A stretch of DNA of 32,892 nt from Actinomycetes bacterium (GTDB taxonomy: Bacteria; Actinomycetota; Acidimicrobiia; Acidimicrobiales; JABEUL01): the NCBI GenBank assembly GCA_021852345.1, contig JAJZNL010000038.1, positions 1 to 32,892 of the forward strand, given 5' to 3'. The position numbers and the translations under genes are program-made. Position 1 is the stretch's first letter, and every line of letters starts with the position of its first letter. Under the pieces are notes generated by a model. The model did not search any database. It was not told the origin of the DNA and worked only from the letters and a program-made list of their open reading frames with translations. Positions 1 to 7,773 of the stretch are shown piece by piece.

Positions 1-214
1 TCCTCTCAGCTTGGCGGTCAAGATCATCTTTTTGCTTATGCGTAGATACTCGTGCATAAACAGCAGCCTTGCCGACAAGTGCATGCATGGGATCTGGTAC
101 GACAACATGTCCAGTGTTGTCAAGATAGGCGCCTTCGATCTTCCCTTCCTTGTAACGATTCCATGCGGCTCTGTATTTGATGTTGTTTCGCTTGCCGTAC
201 TCTGACAGTTTCAT
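1..214 (-). CDS. tnpA: IS607-family serine recombinase TnpA, 5' part (runs off window)
   Basis: Reading the minus strand from the ATG at 214 gives 71 codons open to the window edge. The start MKLSEYGKRN is followed by a short helix-turn-helix-like segment (about residues 1-45) with YKEGKIEGAY, the MerR-like DNA-binding head of IS607 transposases. Residues 52-58 (VYARVST) carry the serine-recombinase nucleophile, Ser57, and the sequence continues to DLDRQAER, the usual start of the catalytic domain. In this family the enzyme catalyses excision and insertion without target duplication and is often followed by tnpB, which would lie outside the window here. An in-frame ATG at 223 is an alternative start; neither has a clear Shine-Dalgarno site. 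The protein is cut only by the window edge, with no internal stop in the visible part. Confidence 0.88.
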   Translation of the reverse strand, partial: MKLSEYGKRNNIKYRAAWNRYKEGKIEGAYLDNTGHVVVPDPMHALVGKAAVYARVSTHKQKDDLDRQAER

Positions 215-275
215 AATTACCATAGTAGTACATGCAATAAAACTGTGTGCGTTTACTATGAAATAATGTACTAGT
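1..275 (-). mobile_element. Partial IS607-like insertion sequence, right end not resolved
   Basis: The recombinase at 1-214 implies an IS607-type element whose upstream end lies somewhere between 215 and the tRNA-Ser gene at 423. An imperfect inverted pair (AGTAGTACAT at 224-233 and ATGTACTAGT at 266-275, 9 of 10 pairing) lies just upstream of the start and may be a recombinase or regulator binding site. IS607 elements make no target duplication, so the exact end cannot be read from one copy. The right boundary given here is only a minimum guess. Confidence 0.45.
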
Positions 276-422
276 TTTAAACACCTTGTAGCGATCCCGC
301 TGAGTCTACATGGATAGGATTTGGCGGATATTGCACTTGGATTTAGAATTCAGGAGTCATTAGATCGTCGAATTATCTAACAAACAAATACCTGTTCTTT
401 AATTTATCTAGCCATTAGAGCG

Positions 423-507
423 CGGAGGGAGTGGGATTCGAACCCACGGTAGCTTTCACTACGACGGTTTTCAAGACCGTTACCTTCGTCCGCTCGGTCA
501 TCCCTCC
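423..507 (-). tRNA. tRNA-Ser (anticodon UGA)
   Basis: On the minus strand a GGAGGGA acceptor arm (501-507) pairs with TCCCTCC (424-430), with discriminator G at 423. The anticodon stem ACGGT/ACCGT encloses the loop CTTGAAA with anticodon TGA. A T arm with GGTTCGAATCC is present, and there is a variable arm of serine type, giving 85 nt. No CCA is encoded. The gene decodes UCN codons. It lies about 210 bp from the recombinase start. Confidence 0.95.
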
Positions 508-675
508 GTTACGTAAAAAATATAAACGTTTTAACGTTGTTTTATTTTTAGCTGCAATCTTAATATTTGTAAACAAAAATAAATTGTTGTATTTAAGTCG
601 GTTTTACTTATATTTAATTGCAATCAAAAAATAAACAACAATAATTTAAGCGTAATATATTTTAACTTAAAAAAT
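508..675. other. AT-rich spacer between tRNA-Ser and pheA
   Basis: This 168-bp stretch is strongly AT-rich and holds no credible gene. A plus-strand reading frame through it starts inside the antisense of the tRNA and is not a real gene. It contains the 3' flank of pheA and the promoter side of tRNA-Ser, both read on the minus strand. No convincing hairpin terminator was seen. Confidence 0.5.
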
Positions 676-1596
676 TTACTTTTTTTGAACCTGCTTTAAG
701 AGTGAATTCAGCCAATCTGTGGCGTTTTCCCAAGCCAAACTATTTGCTTTGGCGATACTCTCTGAGCCTTGTGTAGGGTACGAACCTAAAAATTTAACTT
801 TAGCCAATTCTGTATGAAGATCCATTAAGCAATCCGCGACTACGGGATCTTTTACGTGGCCATCGAATTCAATAATAAAGCAATATTGGCCCAAACGTTT
901 TTTTGTGGGTCTGGATTCTAACTTCGTCAAGTTAATACCGCGAGCGGAAAATTTACCTACTATCGAATGAAGGCTCCCAGGTCGATCACTGTGTTGAAAG
1001 CATGCAATTGTAGTTCTATCGCTCCCAGTTAAATTTGGTATTTTGTTTTTTGCCAAGATTACGAATTTAGTTTGATTGTCATGATGGTCCTCAATTTTGG
1101 GTCGTAGTATTGAAAGACCATAGACCTTGGCTGCGCTTTCGGGTCCGATAGCTGCAAGTTGTTTGTCTTTGGTTTCGGCAACTATCTTTGATGCTTCCGA
1201 GGTTGAATTGGTTGCTGTAATCTTTACCTTTGGCAGGTTCTTTGCCAGCCATGATCGGCATTGGGCCGCTGCATGGGGGTATGACAAGATCTCTTTGATA
1301 TCACCGAGTTTAGCTTCAGGCAGAGCTTGAAGATGCTCGTGGATGTCTAAAACAAAGTCTTTTTGAATCATAAGATCCGAATGGAACAGCAACTGATCCA
1401 AAGTTTCGGGAACTCCTCCTTCAATCGAATTTTCAATCGGTGCCAGCCCGAACTGTACCGATTCTGATTCGGTGTTTTGTACTACCTCGGTAATGGATTC
1501 GAATGCAACTATTTTCAGGGTACCGCTGGAGTTTATCCTTTGGATTGCTTCGTAGCTGAATGAACCTTCGGGTCCAAGGTAACCAATTTTATTCAT
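676..1596 (-). CDS. pheA: Prephenate dehydratase
   Basis: A 306-residue monofunctional prephenate dehydratase, which converts prephenate to phenylpyruvate in phenylalanine synthesis in the cytoplasm. The catalytic domain (about 1-182) begins GYLGPEGSFS and carries ENSIEG (55-60), SYPHAAAQCR (105-114) and the catalytic-core motif NQTKF (174-178). Most homologues have TRF where this one has TKF, a conservative change. The C-terminal ACT domain (about 194-280) has DRPGSLH (204-210) and ESRP (227-230), the phenylalanine-binding regulatory motifs, so feedback inhibition by phenylalanine is expected. The length is normal for the family. The ATG at 1596 sits right before the conserved YLGPEG start. 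No Shine-Dalgarno site is obvious. The gene is divergent from larB, sharing the 98-bp space 1597-1694. Confidence 0.95.
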   Translation of the reverse strand: MNKIGYLGPEGSFSYEAIQRINSSGTLKIVAFESITEVVQNTESESVQFGLAPIENSIEGGVPETLDQLLFHSDLMIQKDFVLDIHEHLQALPEAKLGDIKEILSYPHAAAQCRSWLAKNLPKVKITATNSTSEASKIVAETKDKQLAAIGPESAAKVYGLSILRPKIEDHHDNQTKFVILAKNKIPNLTGSDRTTIACFQHSDRPGSLHSIVGKFSARGINLTKLESRPTKKRLGQYCFIIEFDGHVKDPVVADCLMDLHTELAKVKFLGSYPTQGSESIAKANSLAWENATDWLNSLLKQVQKK

Positions 1597-1694
1597 ATGA
1601 GTGTATCGATACCGATCATTTTGAAGTTTATGGGTTATAAACTAAGATTAATCTATAACATTTACAGGCAAAGAATAATCAAAGTATAGAATTT

Positions 1695-2495
1695 ATGGAA
1701 AAAAATCATAATTTGCCCGCCGATCTGAAAAACTTGGGTTTGAATTCAACAAATCTTAATTTAAACGAATCTCAATTCCACAAAATCTATATAGACAAGT
1801 TTAGTGATATTGGTATAGCTAGAGTGGATCATAACCGAATGACGCGCCAAATCGTACCAGAGGTAATATACGCCCCCGGTAAGTCACTTGATGATTGCAA
1901 GAAGATCTTAGAAGAATTGCTTCAGGTGTCGATTGGGCCTGTGATGATAACCAAGGCAACCCAAGCTCAGATATCCGCTTGTGAAACCGTCAAAACTCCA
2001 GACAAGGTCGTTGAGATTTCTTCGGATAATCATTTGGCTTATTGGCTTCCTCTAGATGCAAATGACTATGGCGTTTCAATTGTAACTGCCGGTACCGCAG
2101 ACATACCGGTTGCAAAGGAGTGCGAAACGGTGTTAAATGCGTTTGGAATATTTCCTAAAGTATTTTACGATTGCGGTGTTGCTGGCATTGATCGAGTGTT
2201 GGCCATACGTGAAGAGTTAGTCGAATCAAAAGCCGTGGTGGTAATCGCGGGCATGGAAGGGGCATTAGCTTCAGTGGTGGCAGGTATGGTCGCCGGATCT
2301 GTTATTGGCGTGCCGACGAGTGTGGGATACGGAGCATCCTTAGATGGAGTTACGGCTCTTTTGTCTATGTTGGCAAGCTGTTCGCCTGGGGTAAGTGTAG
2401 TTGGAATAGATAATGGTTTTGGGGCAGCTTGTGCTATTTTAAGGCAGATTTCAAGCGAAAATGTCAAAAAATCATCGGTGATTGAAGGTCAATGA
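1695..2495 (+). CDS. larB: LarB, nickel-pincer cofactor biosynthesis carboxylase
   Basis: A 266-residue LarB. In the known pathway LarB carboxylates the pyridinium ring of nicotinate adenine dinucleotide and hydrolyses the phosphoanhydride, the first step to the nickel-pincer nucleotide used by lactate racemase and related enzymes. The C-terminal half is PurE/AIRC-like: GTADIPVAKE (133-142), DCGVAGIDR (159-167), AGMEGALASVVAG (185-197), PTSVGYG (207-213) and a cysteine in SCSPG (Cys229) that fits the LarB catalytic cysteine, then IDNGFGAA. The usual 'GVAGxHR' reads GVAGIDR here. The N-terminal 30 residues look unstructured. larC follows after 150 bp, so the two probably act together. No larA or larE is in view. 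Confidence 0.93.
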   Translation: MEKNHNLPADLKNLGLNSTNLNLNESQFHKIYIDKFSDIGIARVDHNRMTRQIVPEVIYAPGKSLDDCKKILEELLQVSIGPVMITKATQAQISACETVKTPDKVVEISSDNHLAYWLPLDANDYGVSIVTAGTADIPVAKECETVLNAFGIFPKVFYDCGVAGIDRVLAIREELVESKAVVVIAGMEGALASVVAGMVAGSVIGVPTSVGYGASLDGVTALLSMLASCSPGVSVVGIDNGFGAACAILRQISSENVKKSSVIEGQ

Positions 2496-2543
2496 GATTG
2501 CGGAATCATTTTTACTGCGAAATCATTTAGTGTCATATAAATT

Positions 2544-2586
2544 ATTTAAACTTAGGCAATTTAAACTCGGGCAATTTAAACATAGG
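2544..2586. repeat. 15-bp tandem repeat, about 2.9 copies, between larB and larC
   Basis: Copies at 2544-2558, 2559-2573 and 2574-2586 share ATTTAAACT followed by a CGGGCA- or TAGGCA-like end. The array is AT-rich and lies 60-100 bp before the larC start, so it lengthens the spacer within the presumed transcript. No coding potential. Confidence 0.8.
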
Positions 2587-2645
2587 TCATATAAAATGTG
2601 TTCGTATAAGGTTTCAAACATTGTAATAAGGGTACGGTTCTAAAG

Positions 2646-3938
2646 ATGAAGGTTCTGTTTGTCGAACCCACTTTCGGAATTTCAGGGGATATGTTTAATG
2701 GCGCCCTTTTGGATATTAAAGATGTTTTGGGGCAACTGGAAAATGAGTTACTTAAATTAAACATAACTGGCGTTAAAATCTCAACCTCCAAGGTAAAAAA
2801 ACAATATCTTAAATCGACCTTATTTAAAGTTGTAGATGAAGCCGACGACGTTCGCAACCCAAAAAGTTATTCGGAAATTGTCAAACTTATTGATGATTCC
2901 GATTTACATGAAAAAGTAAAGAAGATTTCCAATTCGGCATTTAAATATTTGGCCGAAGTCGAAGCTTCAATTCACAATGTTTTGATTAATGAAGTTCATT
3001 TTCATGAAATTGGTGCCATTGACTCCATATTCGATATAGTGTCAGCCGCAATTTTGGTTCATCTTTTGGAAATTGATTATATTTTCAGTACTCCGATAGC
3101 AAACGGAACCAACAGAGCCGTCGAATCAGATCATGGCTTTACATTTTGTGCTTCTCCGGCTGCTGTTAAATTACAAGAATCCATGAAGTCGGTTTTTTTA
3201 CCAGTTGAAGCCGAGATCTCAACTCCGACTGGCGTTGCAATACTAAAAGCGTTAAATGCCGACTTCAAAGGTACCCCTAAAATAATGGTTATCGAGGGCG
3301 TAGGTTACGGGGCTGGTACTAAAGATTTTGAACATCCCAATGTATTGAGGGCAACCATAGGCGACATGGAGATGGCAAATGATGACGAAACCGCCGATAA
3401 TGGCTCAGAAGTTATCAATTTCTTAAATACTGAACACGGGTCAGTCGCTCTGTCTCATATAGGCAACTTGCCTGAACAATTAATACCCGAAAGCATCTTC
3501 TTAATCTCTACGAATTTGGACGATGTGACATCTGAAGTATTGTCATTTACGGTTGAAAAATTATTGTCATCTGGCGCTTTGGATGCTTGGGTAACTCCTA
3601 TCGTTATGAAAAAAAATCGCCCGGCTTTTGAACTTCATGCAATATCTTTAGATGATCGACTGTCTGAATTACTGACGGTAATTCTTAACGAAACAAAAAC
3701 ATTGGGTATTAGGGTCAAAAAACAGGTTAGATTTAAGCTAAATCGAGAGATAGTTAAAGTTAATGTTGATGGCTGTGAAGTGGCTTTAAAGGTTTCGCCT
3801 TACGGGCATAAAGCCGAATATGACGATCTTGTAGCCGCAAGCAAAGTTCTCAATAGACCGTTATCTGACATTAAAAAGCAGGCTGAGGCTTTGTACCTTA
3901 GCGATTTATCCAGCTGGCCATCTTCGAAAAAAAACTGA
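2646..3938 (+). CDS. larC: LarC, nickel insertion enzyme for the pincer cofactor
   Basis: A 430-residue full-length LarC, the CTP-dependent cyclometallase that inserts nickel into the pyridinium-bisthiocarboxylate nucleotide. The start (EPTFGISGDMFNGALLDI) is the usual LarC opening. Residues around 118-165 carry VHFHEIGAIDSIFDIV and the TPIANGTN and CASPAA elements. The C-terminal LarC2 part contains STNLDDVTSEVL and TPIVMKKNRP, so both halves are in one frame, unlike the Lactiplantibacillus gene where a programmed frameshift joins them. The ATG at 2646 sits directly before the conserved N-terminus. Its Shine-Dalgarno match (AAGGG about 15 bases upstream) is poor. With larB it gives two of the three cofactor enzymes; larE must be elsewhere or absent. 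Confidence 0.93.
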   Translation: MKVLFVEPTFGISGDMFNGALLDIKDVLGQLENELLKLNITGVKISTSKVKKQYLKSTLFKVVDEADDVRNPKSYSEIVKLIDDSDLHEKVKKISNSAFKYLAEVEASIHNVLINEVHFHEIGAIDSIFDIVSAAILVHLLEIDYIFSTPIANGTNRAVESDHGFTFCASPAAVKLQESMKSVFLPVEAEISTPTGVAILKALNADFKGTPKIMVIEGVGYGAGTKDFEHPNVLRATIGDMEMANDDETADNGSEVINFLNTEHGSVALSHIGNLPEQLIPESIFLISTNLDDVTSEVLSFTVEKLLSSGALDAWVTPIVMKKNRPAFELHAISLDDRLSELLTVILNETKTLGIRVKKQVRFKLNREIVKVNVDGCEVALKVSPYGHKAEYDDLVAASKVLNRPLSDIKKQAEALYLSDLSSWPSSKKN

Positions 3939-4391
3939 TTGGGTAAGTGGATCAAGTGGCTTAGGTGGTAGTCGGCGATCTTCAGAGTGGTTTAAAGATA
4001 TAAAACTTTTAAGCAACTTTTAAGCAAAATAGCATGTCCGCACAATTATTACGTTGATAAACTGGAATTTAAGCGACTGACTTACCCTGGGAAAGGTCTT
4101 GCGTATTAGTAGGCTCCGAACATTAATAGGCTCCGAATTGAAAGATTTTGTTTATATTTTAAGAATCTTTTGAATGAATACGCATTAGAAATATCTGTAA
4201 CTAGATTCGGTGTAGACGCGAGCTCAGAGTAAATTAAAGTAAATTAAAAGTACAGGTTAAAGTACAGGGTAGATTAAAAAATTGGAATTATTGACGCCGA
4301 TCGTTGAAATCTCCGACTAGTTTTAGAGCATAGGGTATATATAAATTATTGGGCGATTATAGGAATTCGGTAAAAGTAGGTATGGGTTGAT
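3939..4391. other. 453-bp intergenic region built from short tandem duplications
   Basis: No gene is supported here. Four separate head-to-tail duplications can be read: an 11-bp unit ACTTTTAAGCA at 4005-4015 and 4016-4026; a 17-bp period (ATTARTAGGCTCCGAA) at 4105-4120 and 4122-4137; a 10-bp AGTAAATTAA-type unit at about 4229-4248; and a 12-bp AAGTACAGGTTA-type unit at about 4248-4271. The last 100 bp must hold the promoter of the ABC transporter operon; no clear -35/-10 pair stands out. Confidence 0.7.
4105..4137. repeat. 17-bp period direct repeat
   Basis: Two 16-bp copies, ATTAGTAGGCTCCGAA at 4105-4120 and ATTAATAGGCTCCGAA at 4122-4137, separated by one base. They differ at one position. 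This is a recent-looking tandem duplication in the spacer between larC and the ABC transporter. Confidence 0.85.
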
Positions 4392-5150
4392 ATGGCAGAC
4401 GACGATAAAGTTTCACAGAATGATTATACTGGCGACAACTCCATTGCCGTAAGATTGCAAGATGCAACAAAAATTTATGGGAAAATAGGCACGGAATCGG
4501 CAGTTGTAGCTATTGACAAAATATCTTTAGATGTTCGTCGGCAGCAGTTCGTCTCCATAATGGGTCCTTCCGGTTCGGGTAAATCAACGTTGTTACACTG
4601 TGCGGCTGGTTTAGATTCTCTAACTTACGGAAGCGCTTTTATTGGTGATATTGAAATTACAAAATTAAATGATACAAATCTAACCAAGGTCAGAAGAAAT
4701 AACATCGGTTTTATTTTCCAAGCTTTTAATCTACTTCCCACCTTAACAGCTCGTCAAAATATTACGCTGCCAGTGGAGTTGGCCTCACTTAAGCTAGACC
4801 AGGAATGGTTTGATCAGCTTGTGGAAAGTCTTGCGATAAAAGACAGACTAAATCATTTGCCCAGCGAACTGTCGGGAGGTCAGCAACAAAGAGTCGCAGC
4901 CGCCAGAGCAATGATCACTAAGCCCACGGTTTTGTTCGCCGACGAACCAACGGGTAATCTTGATTCGCAGTCGGGTGCGCAGCTTCTGCAGTTCTTAAAA
5001 TATTCAACAAGGTCGTTGGGACAGACAATTGTAATTGTCACCCATGACGCAAAAGCCGCATCAATTGCTGACGTCGTATATGTTGTTAGAGACGGACACA
5101 TAGATACTGTTATCAATGACCCCACAGTTGAAATGCTATTGGGCGTTTAA
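4392..5150 (+). CDS. ABC transporter ATP-binding protein (MacB/LolD type)
   Basis: A 252-residue ATPase subunit. It shows Walker A GPSGSGKST (58-66, Lys64), a Q-loop region with FQAFNLLPTLTARQN, the signature LSGGQQQR (from 160), Walker B VLFADEP with Asp184-Glu185, D-loop GNLD and H-loop His218 in VTHD. The LPTLTARQN stretch is typical of the MacB/LolD/FtsE-like group that pairs with FtsX-type permeases, and such a permease follows 19 bp downstream. Together they would form a membrane complex that couples ATP hydrolysis to extrusion or release of a substrate, or to mechanical work across the envelope. The substrate cannot be told from sequence. All catalytic residues are intact. The N-terminal 15 residues are acidic and not part of the fold. 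Confidence 0.95.
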   Translation: MADDDKVSQNDYTGDNSIAVRLQDATKIYGKIGTESAVVAIDKISLDVRRQQFVSIMGPSGSGKSTLLHCAAGLDSLTYGSAFIGDIEITKLNDTNLTKVRRNNIGFIFQAFNLLPTLTARQNITLPVELASLKLDQEWFDQLVESLAIKDRLNHLPSELSGGQQQRVAAARAMITKPTVLFADEPTGNLDSQSGAQLLQFLKYSTRSLGQTIVIVTHDAKAASIADVVYVVRDGHIDTVINDPTVEMLLGV

Positions 5151-5169
5151 ACGTTAGGTAACAGTAAGA

Positions 5170-7773
5170 TTGATTAAGATATCGTGGTCAAATTTTAAAG
5201 CACATGTTGGGAGGCTCTTTGCTTCCATGCTGGCTATTTCTTTGGGCGTCGCGTTCGTTGTGGGGATAATGGGTTTTGCCGCTGCAATTAAAAGTGCGCT
5301 AGTTACTTCGTTGGCGTCACAAGATCAAAATCTTTCGGTAATAATAACGCCGATAAGTTCGGGAAACTTCGGTGGTTTTCATAATAAAAGAACAATTCCA
5401 TTTTCGGTTACAAATCAGATTTCAAAAATTAGCGGGATTAAGGCAATGTACTCTGAGATTACAGGACCTGCAGTAATCCTAGATAAGCATAATAAACCCT
5501 TCGGAACTTCGGGGGTGGCAGTTTCTAAACCGGGTTCGAGTGCTTTTACCATGTACCCGCTTGTCGTGGGAACTTATCCTAAAACCGATTCGCAGGTAGC
5601 GGTTGATCAGTTTACCTTTAAAACATTAAAACTTACGGTTGGTACTTCCATTAAGTTTGTATCGATGTCGGGAATTCCGCAGACTTTTGTGGTGACGGGC
5701 GAAGTCATACCGCCGGCAACCAAGGCCTTTAATTCCGGTTCGTTTGCGATGTTTACTCCGGCTGAAACCGAAAAATTGACTCAAGCCACGGGATATTCAC
5801 GAATTGATATAGTGGCAGCATCGGGAGTTTCCGATGGCGCATTAAGAAATGAAATTGCCACCGACATCGGTCCAAATTACAGTGTCTTAACCGGTGCTCA
5901 AGCAATTTCAGCAGACGAAACCAATATAATAACTGCCACCAGTACGATTGAAACAGCCCTTTTAATATTTGCGGTAGTGGCAATTTTTGTGGCTTCACTT
6001 GTTATTGTCAATACCTTTAGAGTGTTGGTAGCTCAAAGAACCAGGCAGTTGGCATTGCTTAGGTGTATAGGCGCAAGTAAGCAGCAGGTATTTAAACTGC
6101 TCTTATACGAATCATTTGCTACTGGTTTAATCGCATCGATTGCAGGAATTGTATTGGGTTACGGCCTCTCAAGTTTGATTGTTAAAACAATAGCGGCAAG
6201 TACCCCTTCGATGAGTTCATTGGGAGTATCTTTATCATTTGCGCCTATCGCATACGGGCTGTTGGTCGGCGTAGTCGTTACCGTCGTAGCGTCCTTGCTT
6301 CCGATAATTAAAGCAACAAAAGTAGCACCAGTTGAAGCCTTGAGAATAGTAGGGGAATCTCGGGTAACTCCTAAGACTTCCGTTCTCAGAACAATTATAA
6401 TGATAGGTTTTTTCCTTCTTGGCCTGTTGATAATTGTGGGGGGATTGCATTCGTCTAATGCGGCTTTGTCAGCTACCGTCGGAGGAGCCTTTATCTTTAT
6501 CGGGGTAATAGTTTCTATGCCGTTTTTAGTAAAACCGATTGTAACTTTGCTCAGCTATCCCCTTACTATATTCGGTACTGTTATAAAGATAGGAAAACAG
6601 AATACCTTTAGAAACAGAAACAGGACCGCCACCACGTCTTCGGCTCTTACCATCGGATTAATGTTAGTATCGCTTGTGGCTGTGATTTTTTATTCCTTTT
6701 CGGGATCTATAACTAATCAATTGACTAAAGATGTTCCGTTTTCTTATATAGTTTCAACGGGAAAATTCAAAACCAGTGTACCCAACTCATTGGTAAATAA
6801 ATTTGATAATTCTAAATACTTTAACGGAGTTTATACCGAAACTGATAATGTTGCCAATATTCAGGTGATATCACAAGGAAACTATACTCCGCCCAAAACA
6901 AGACGGTTTCAAAAATTAGGCCCCTTGCCAGCGGACGTTCGGGTTTCAAGGAATATTTCGACAATGTCTTATAGCTTGTTTAAGGCATATGGATTGAAGT
7001 CACAGACGGGTTCTTTAGGAGTCTATAACCAGGGAAAGTTAATTATATCGGCTCGCATTGCGAATTTCCTAAGAGTTGGAATTAACGGAAATTTAAAGTT
7101 TATTTCTCAAAACGGTGCAACGTCTATAGCAACGGTAGGTGCTATTACGGAACCTCAAAACATTGGTTTCAATGCAAATATTATCGTGCCTCAGCCTATA
7201 ATGAACTCCTTATACCCAAACGCTGGTTTTACATACGTGTTTTTGAATCAGGCTAAAAATGTGAGTTCAGTTGCTGCTACGAGTTATATTCAAAATGAAC
7301 TTGACTCGTATCCGTTGGTATCTAGTGAAAACCTTCAAACTTTTATTTCAAACTTTACCGGTAAGATTGCCATAGCTTTAGATATCTTTACGGCTCTTTT
7401 GGGTTTTGCTTTGTTCATAGCTTTTATAGGAATTGCAAATACGCTCTCACTGTCTGTTATTGAGCGAACTCAAGAGTTCGGTCTTTTAAAGGCCTTGGGA
7501 TTTACAAAAAGTCAGATTGGCATGACTCTGTTATTCGAAGGGTTTATGACCTCTCTTATGGGTTCTCTTATTGGAATCATTTTGGGAGTTATAGGCGGCT
7601 TCGGCGTAATTAAGAGCATATCTTCATCAGGCGTAATTCTTTTTCAAATACCGTGGGGAAATTTGGTGACCTATCTCGTGATAGCCGCTTTTGCCGGCAT
7701 AGTCGCTTCATTATTGCCGGCACGCCGAGCATCCAAACTATTTCCAACTGAAGCCATGGCTCAAGTAGGTTAA
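5170..7773 (+). CDS. ABC transporter permease with two FtsX domains
   Basis: An 867-residue membrane protein with an N-terminal transmembrane helix (about 15-40), a large extracytoplasmic domain, a first FtsX domain (about 265-385) containing LALLRCIGAS (from 294), further helices near 405-470, a second extracytoplasmic domain (about 510-740), and a second FtsX domain (about 745-862) with FGLLKALGF (near 771). This duplicated layout is typical of actinobacterial MacB-like permeases of 800-900 residues. The start is TTG at 5170; the next ATG is much further in and would lose the first helix. It is clearly co-transcribed with the ATPase 19 bp upstream. Its stop overlaps the stop of the convergent minus-strand gene (shared TTAA at 7770-7773). 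Confidence 0.92.
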   Translation: MIKISWSNFKAHVGRLFASMLAISLGVAFVVGIMGFAAAIKSALVTSLASQDQNLSVIITPISSGNFGGFHNKRTIPFSVTNQISKISGIKAMYSEITGPAVILDKHNKPFGTSGVAVSKPGSSAFTMYPLVVGTYPKTDSQVAVDQFTFKTLKLTVGTSIKFVSMSGIPQTFVVTGEVIPPATKAFNSGSFAMFTPAETEKLTQATGYSRIDIVAASGVSDGALRNEIATDIGPNYSVLTGAQAISADETNIITATSTIETALLIFAVVAIFVASLVIVNTFRVLVAQRTRQLALLRCIGASKQQVFKLLLYESFATGLIASIAGIVLGYGLSSLIVKTIAASTPSMSSLGVSLSFAPIAYGLLVGVVVTVVASLLPIIKATKVAPVEALRIVGESRVTPKTSVLRTIIMIGFFLLGLLIIVGGLHSSNAALSATVGGAFIFIGVIVSMPFLVKPIVTLLSYPLTIFGTVIKIGKQNTFRNRNRTATTSSALTIGLMLVSLVAVIFYSFSGSITNQLTKDVPFSYIVSTGKFKTSVPNSLVNKFDNSKYFNGVYTETDNVANIQVISQGNYTPPKTRRFQKLGPLPADVRVSRNISTMSYSLFKAYGLKSQTGSLGVYNQGKLIISARIANFLRVGINGNLKFISQNGATSIATVGAITEPQNIGFNANIIVPQPIMNSLYPNAGFTYVFLNQAKNVSSVAATSYIQNELDSYPLVSSENLQTFISNFTGKIAIALDIFTALLGFALFIAFIGIANTLSLSVIERTQEFGLLKALGFTKSQIGMTLLFEGFMTSLMGSLIGIILGVIGGFGVIKSISSSGVILFQIPWGNLVTYLVIAAFAGIVASLLPARRASKLFPTEAMAQVG

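Noticed and set aside
11..205. 64-residue plus-strand frame at the left edge
   Set aside because: It is the shadow of the minus-strand IS607 recombinase, whose motifs are clear in the other frame.
431..634. 67-residue plus-strand frame opening MGFEPTVAFTTTVFKT
   Set aside because: It is the antisense of tRNA-Ser (the T arm reads as GFEP) running into an AT-rich spacer.
3939..4391. Riboswitch or small RNA upstream of the ABC transporter
   Set aside because: The structure seen is explained by short direct repeats; no known riboswitch core could be recognised.
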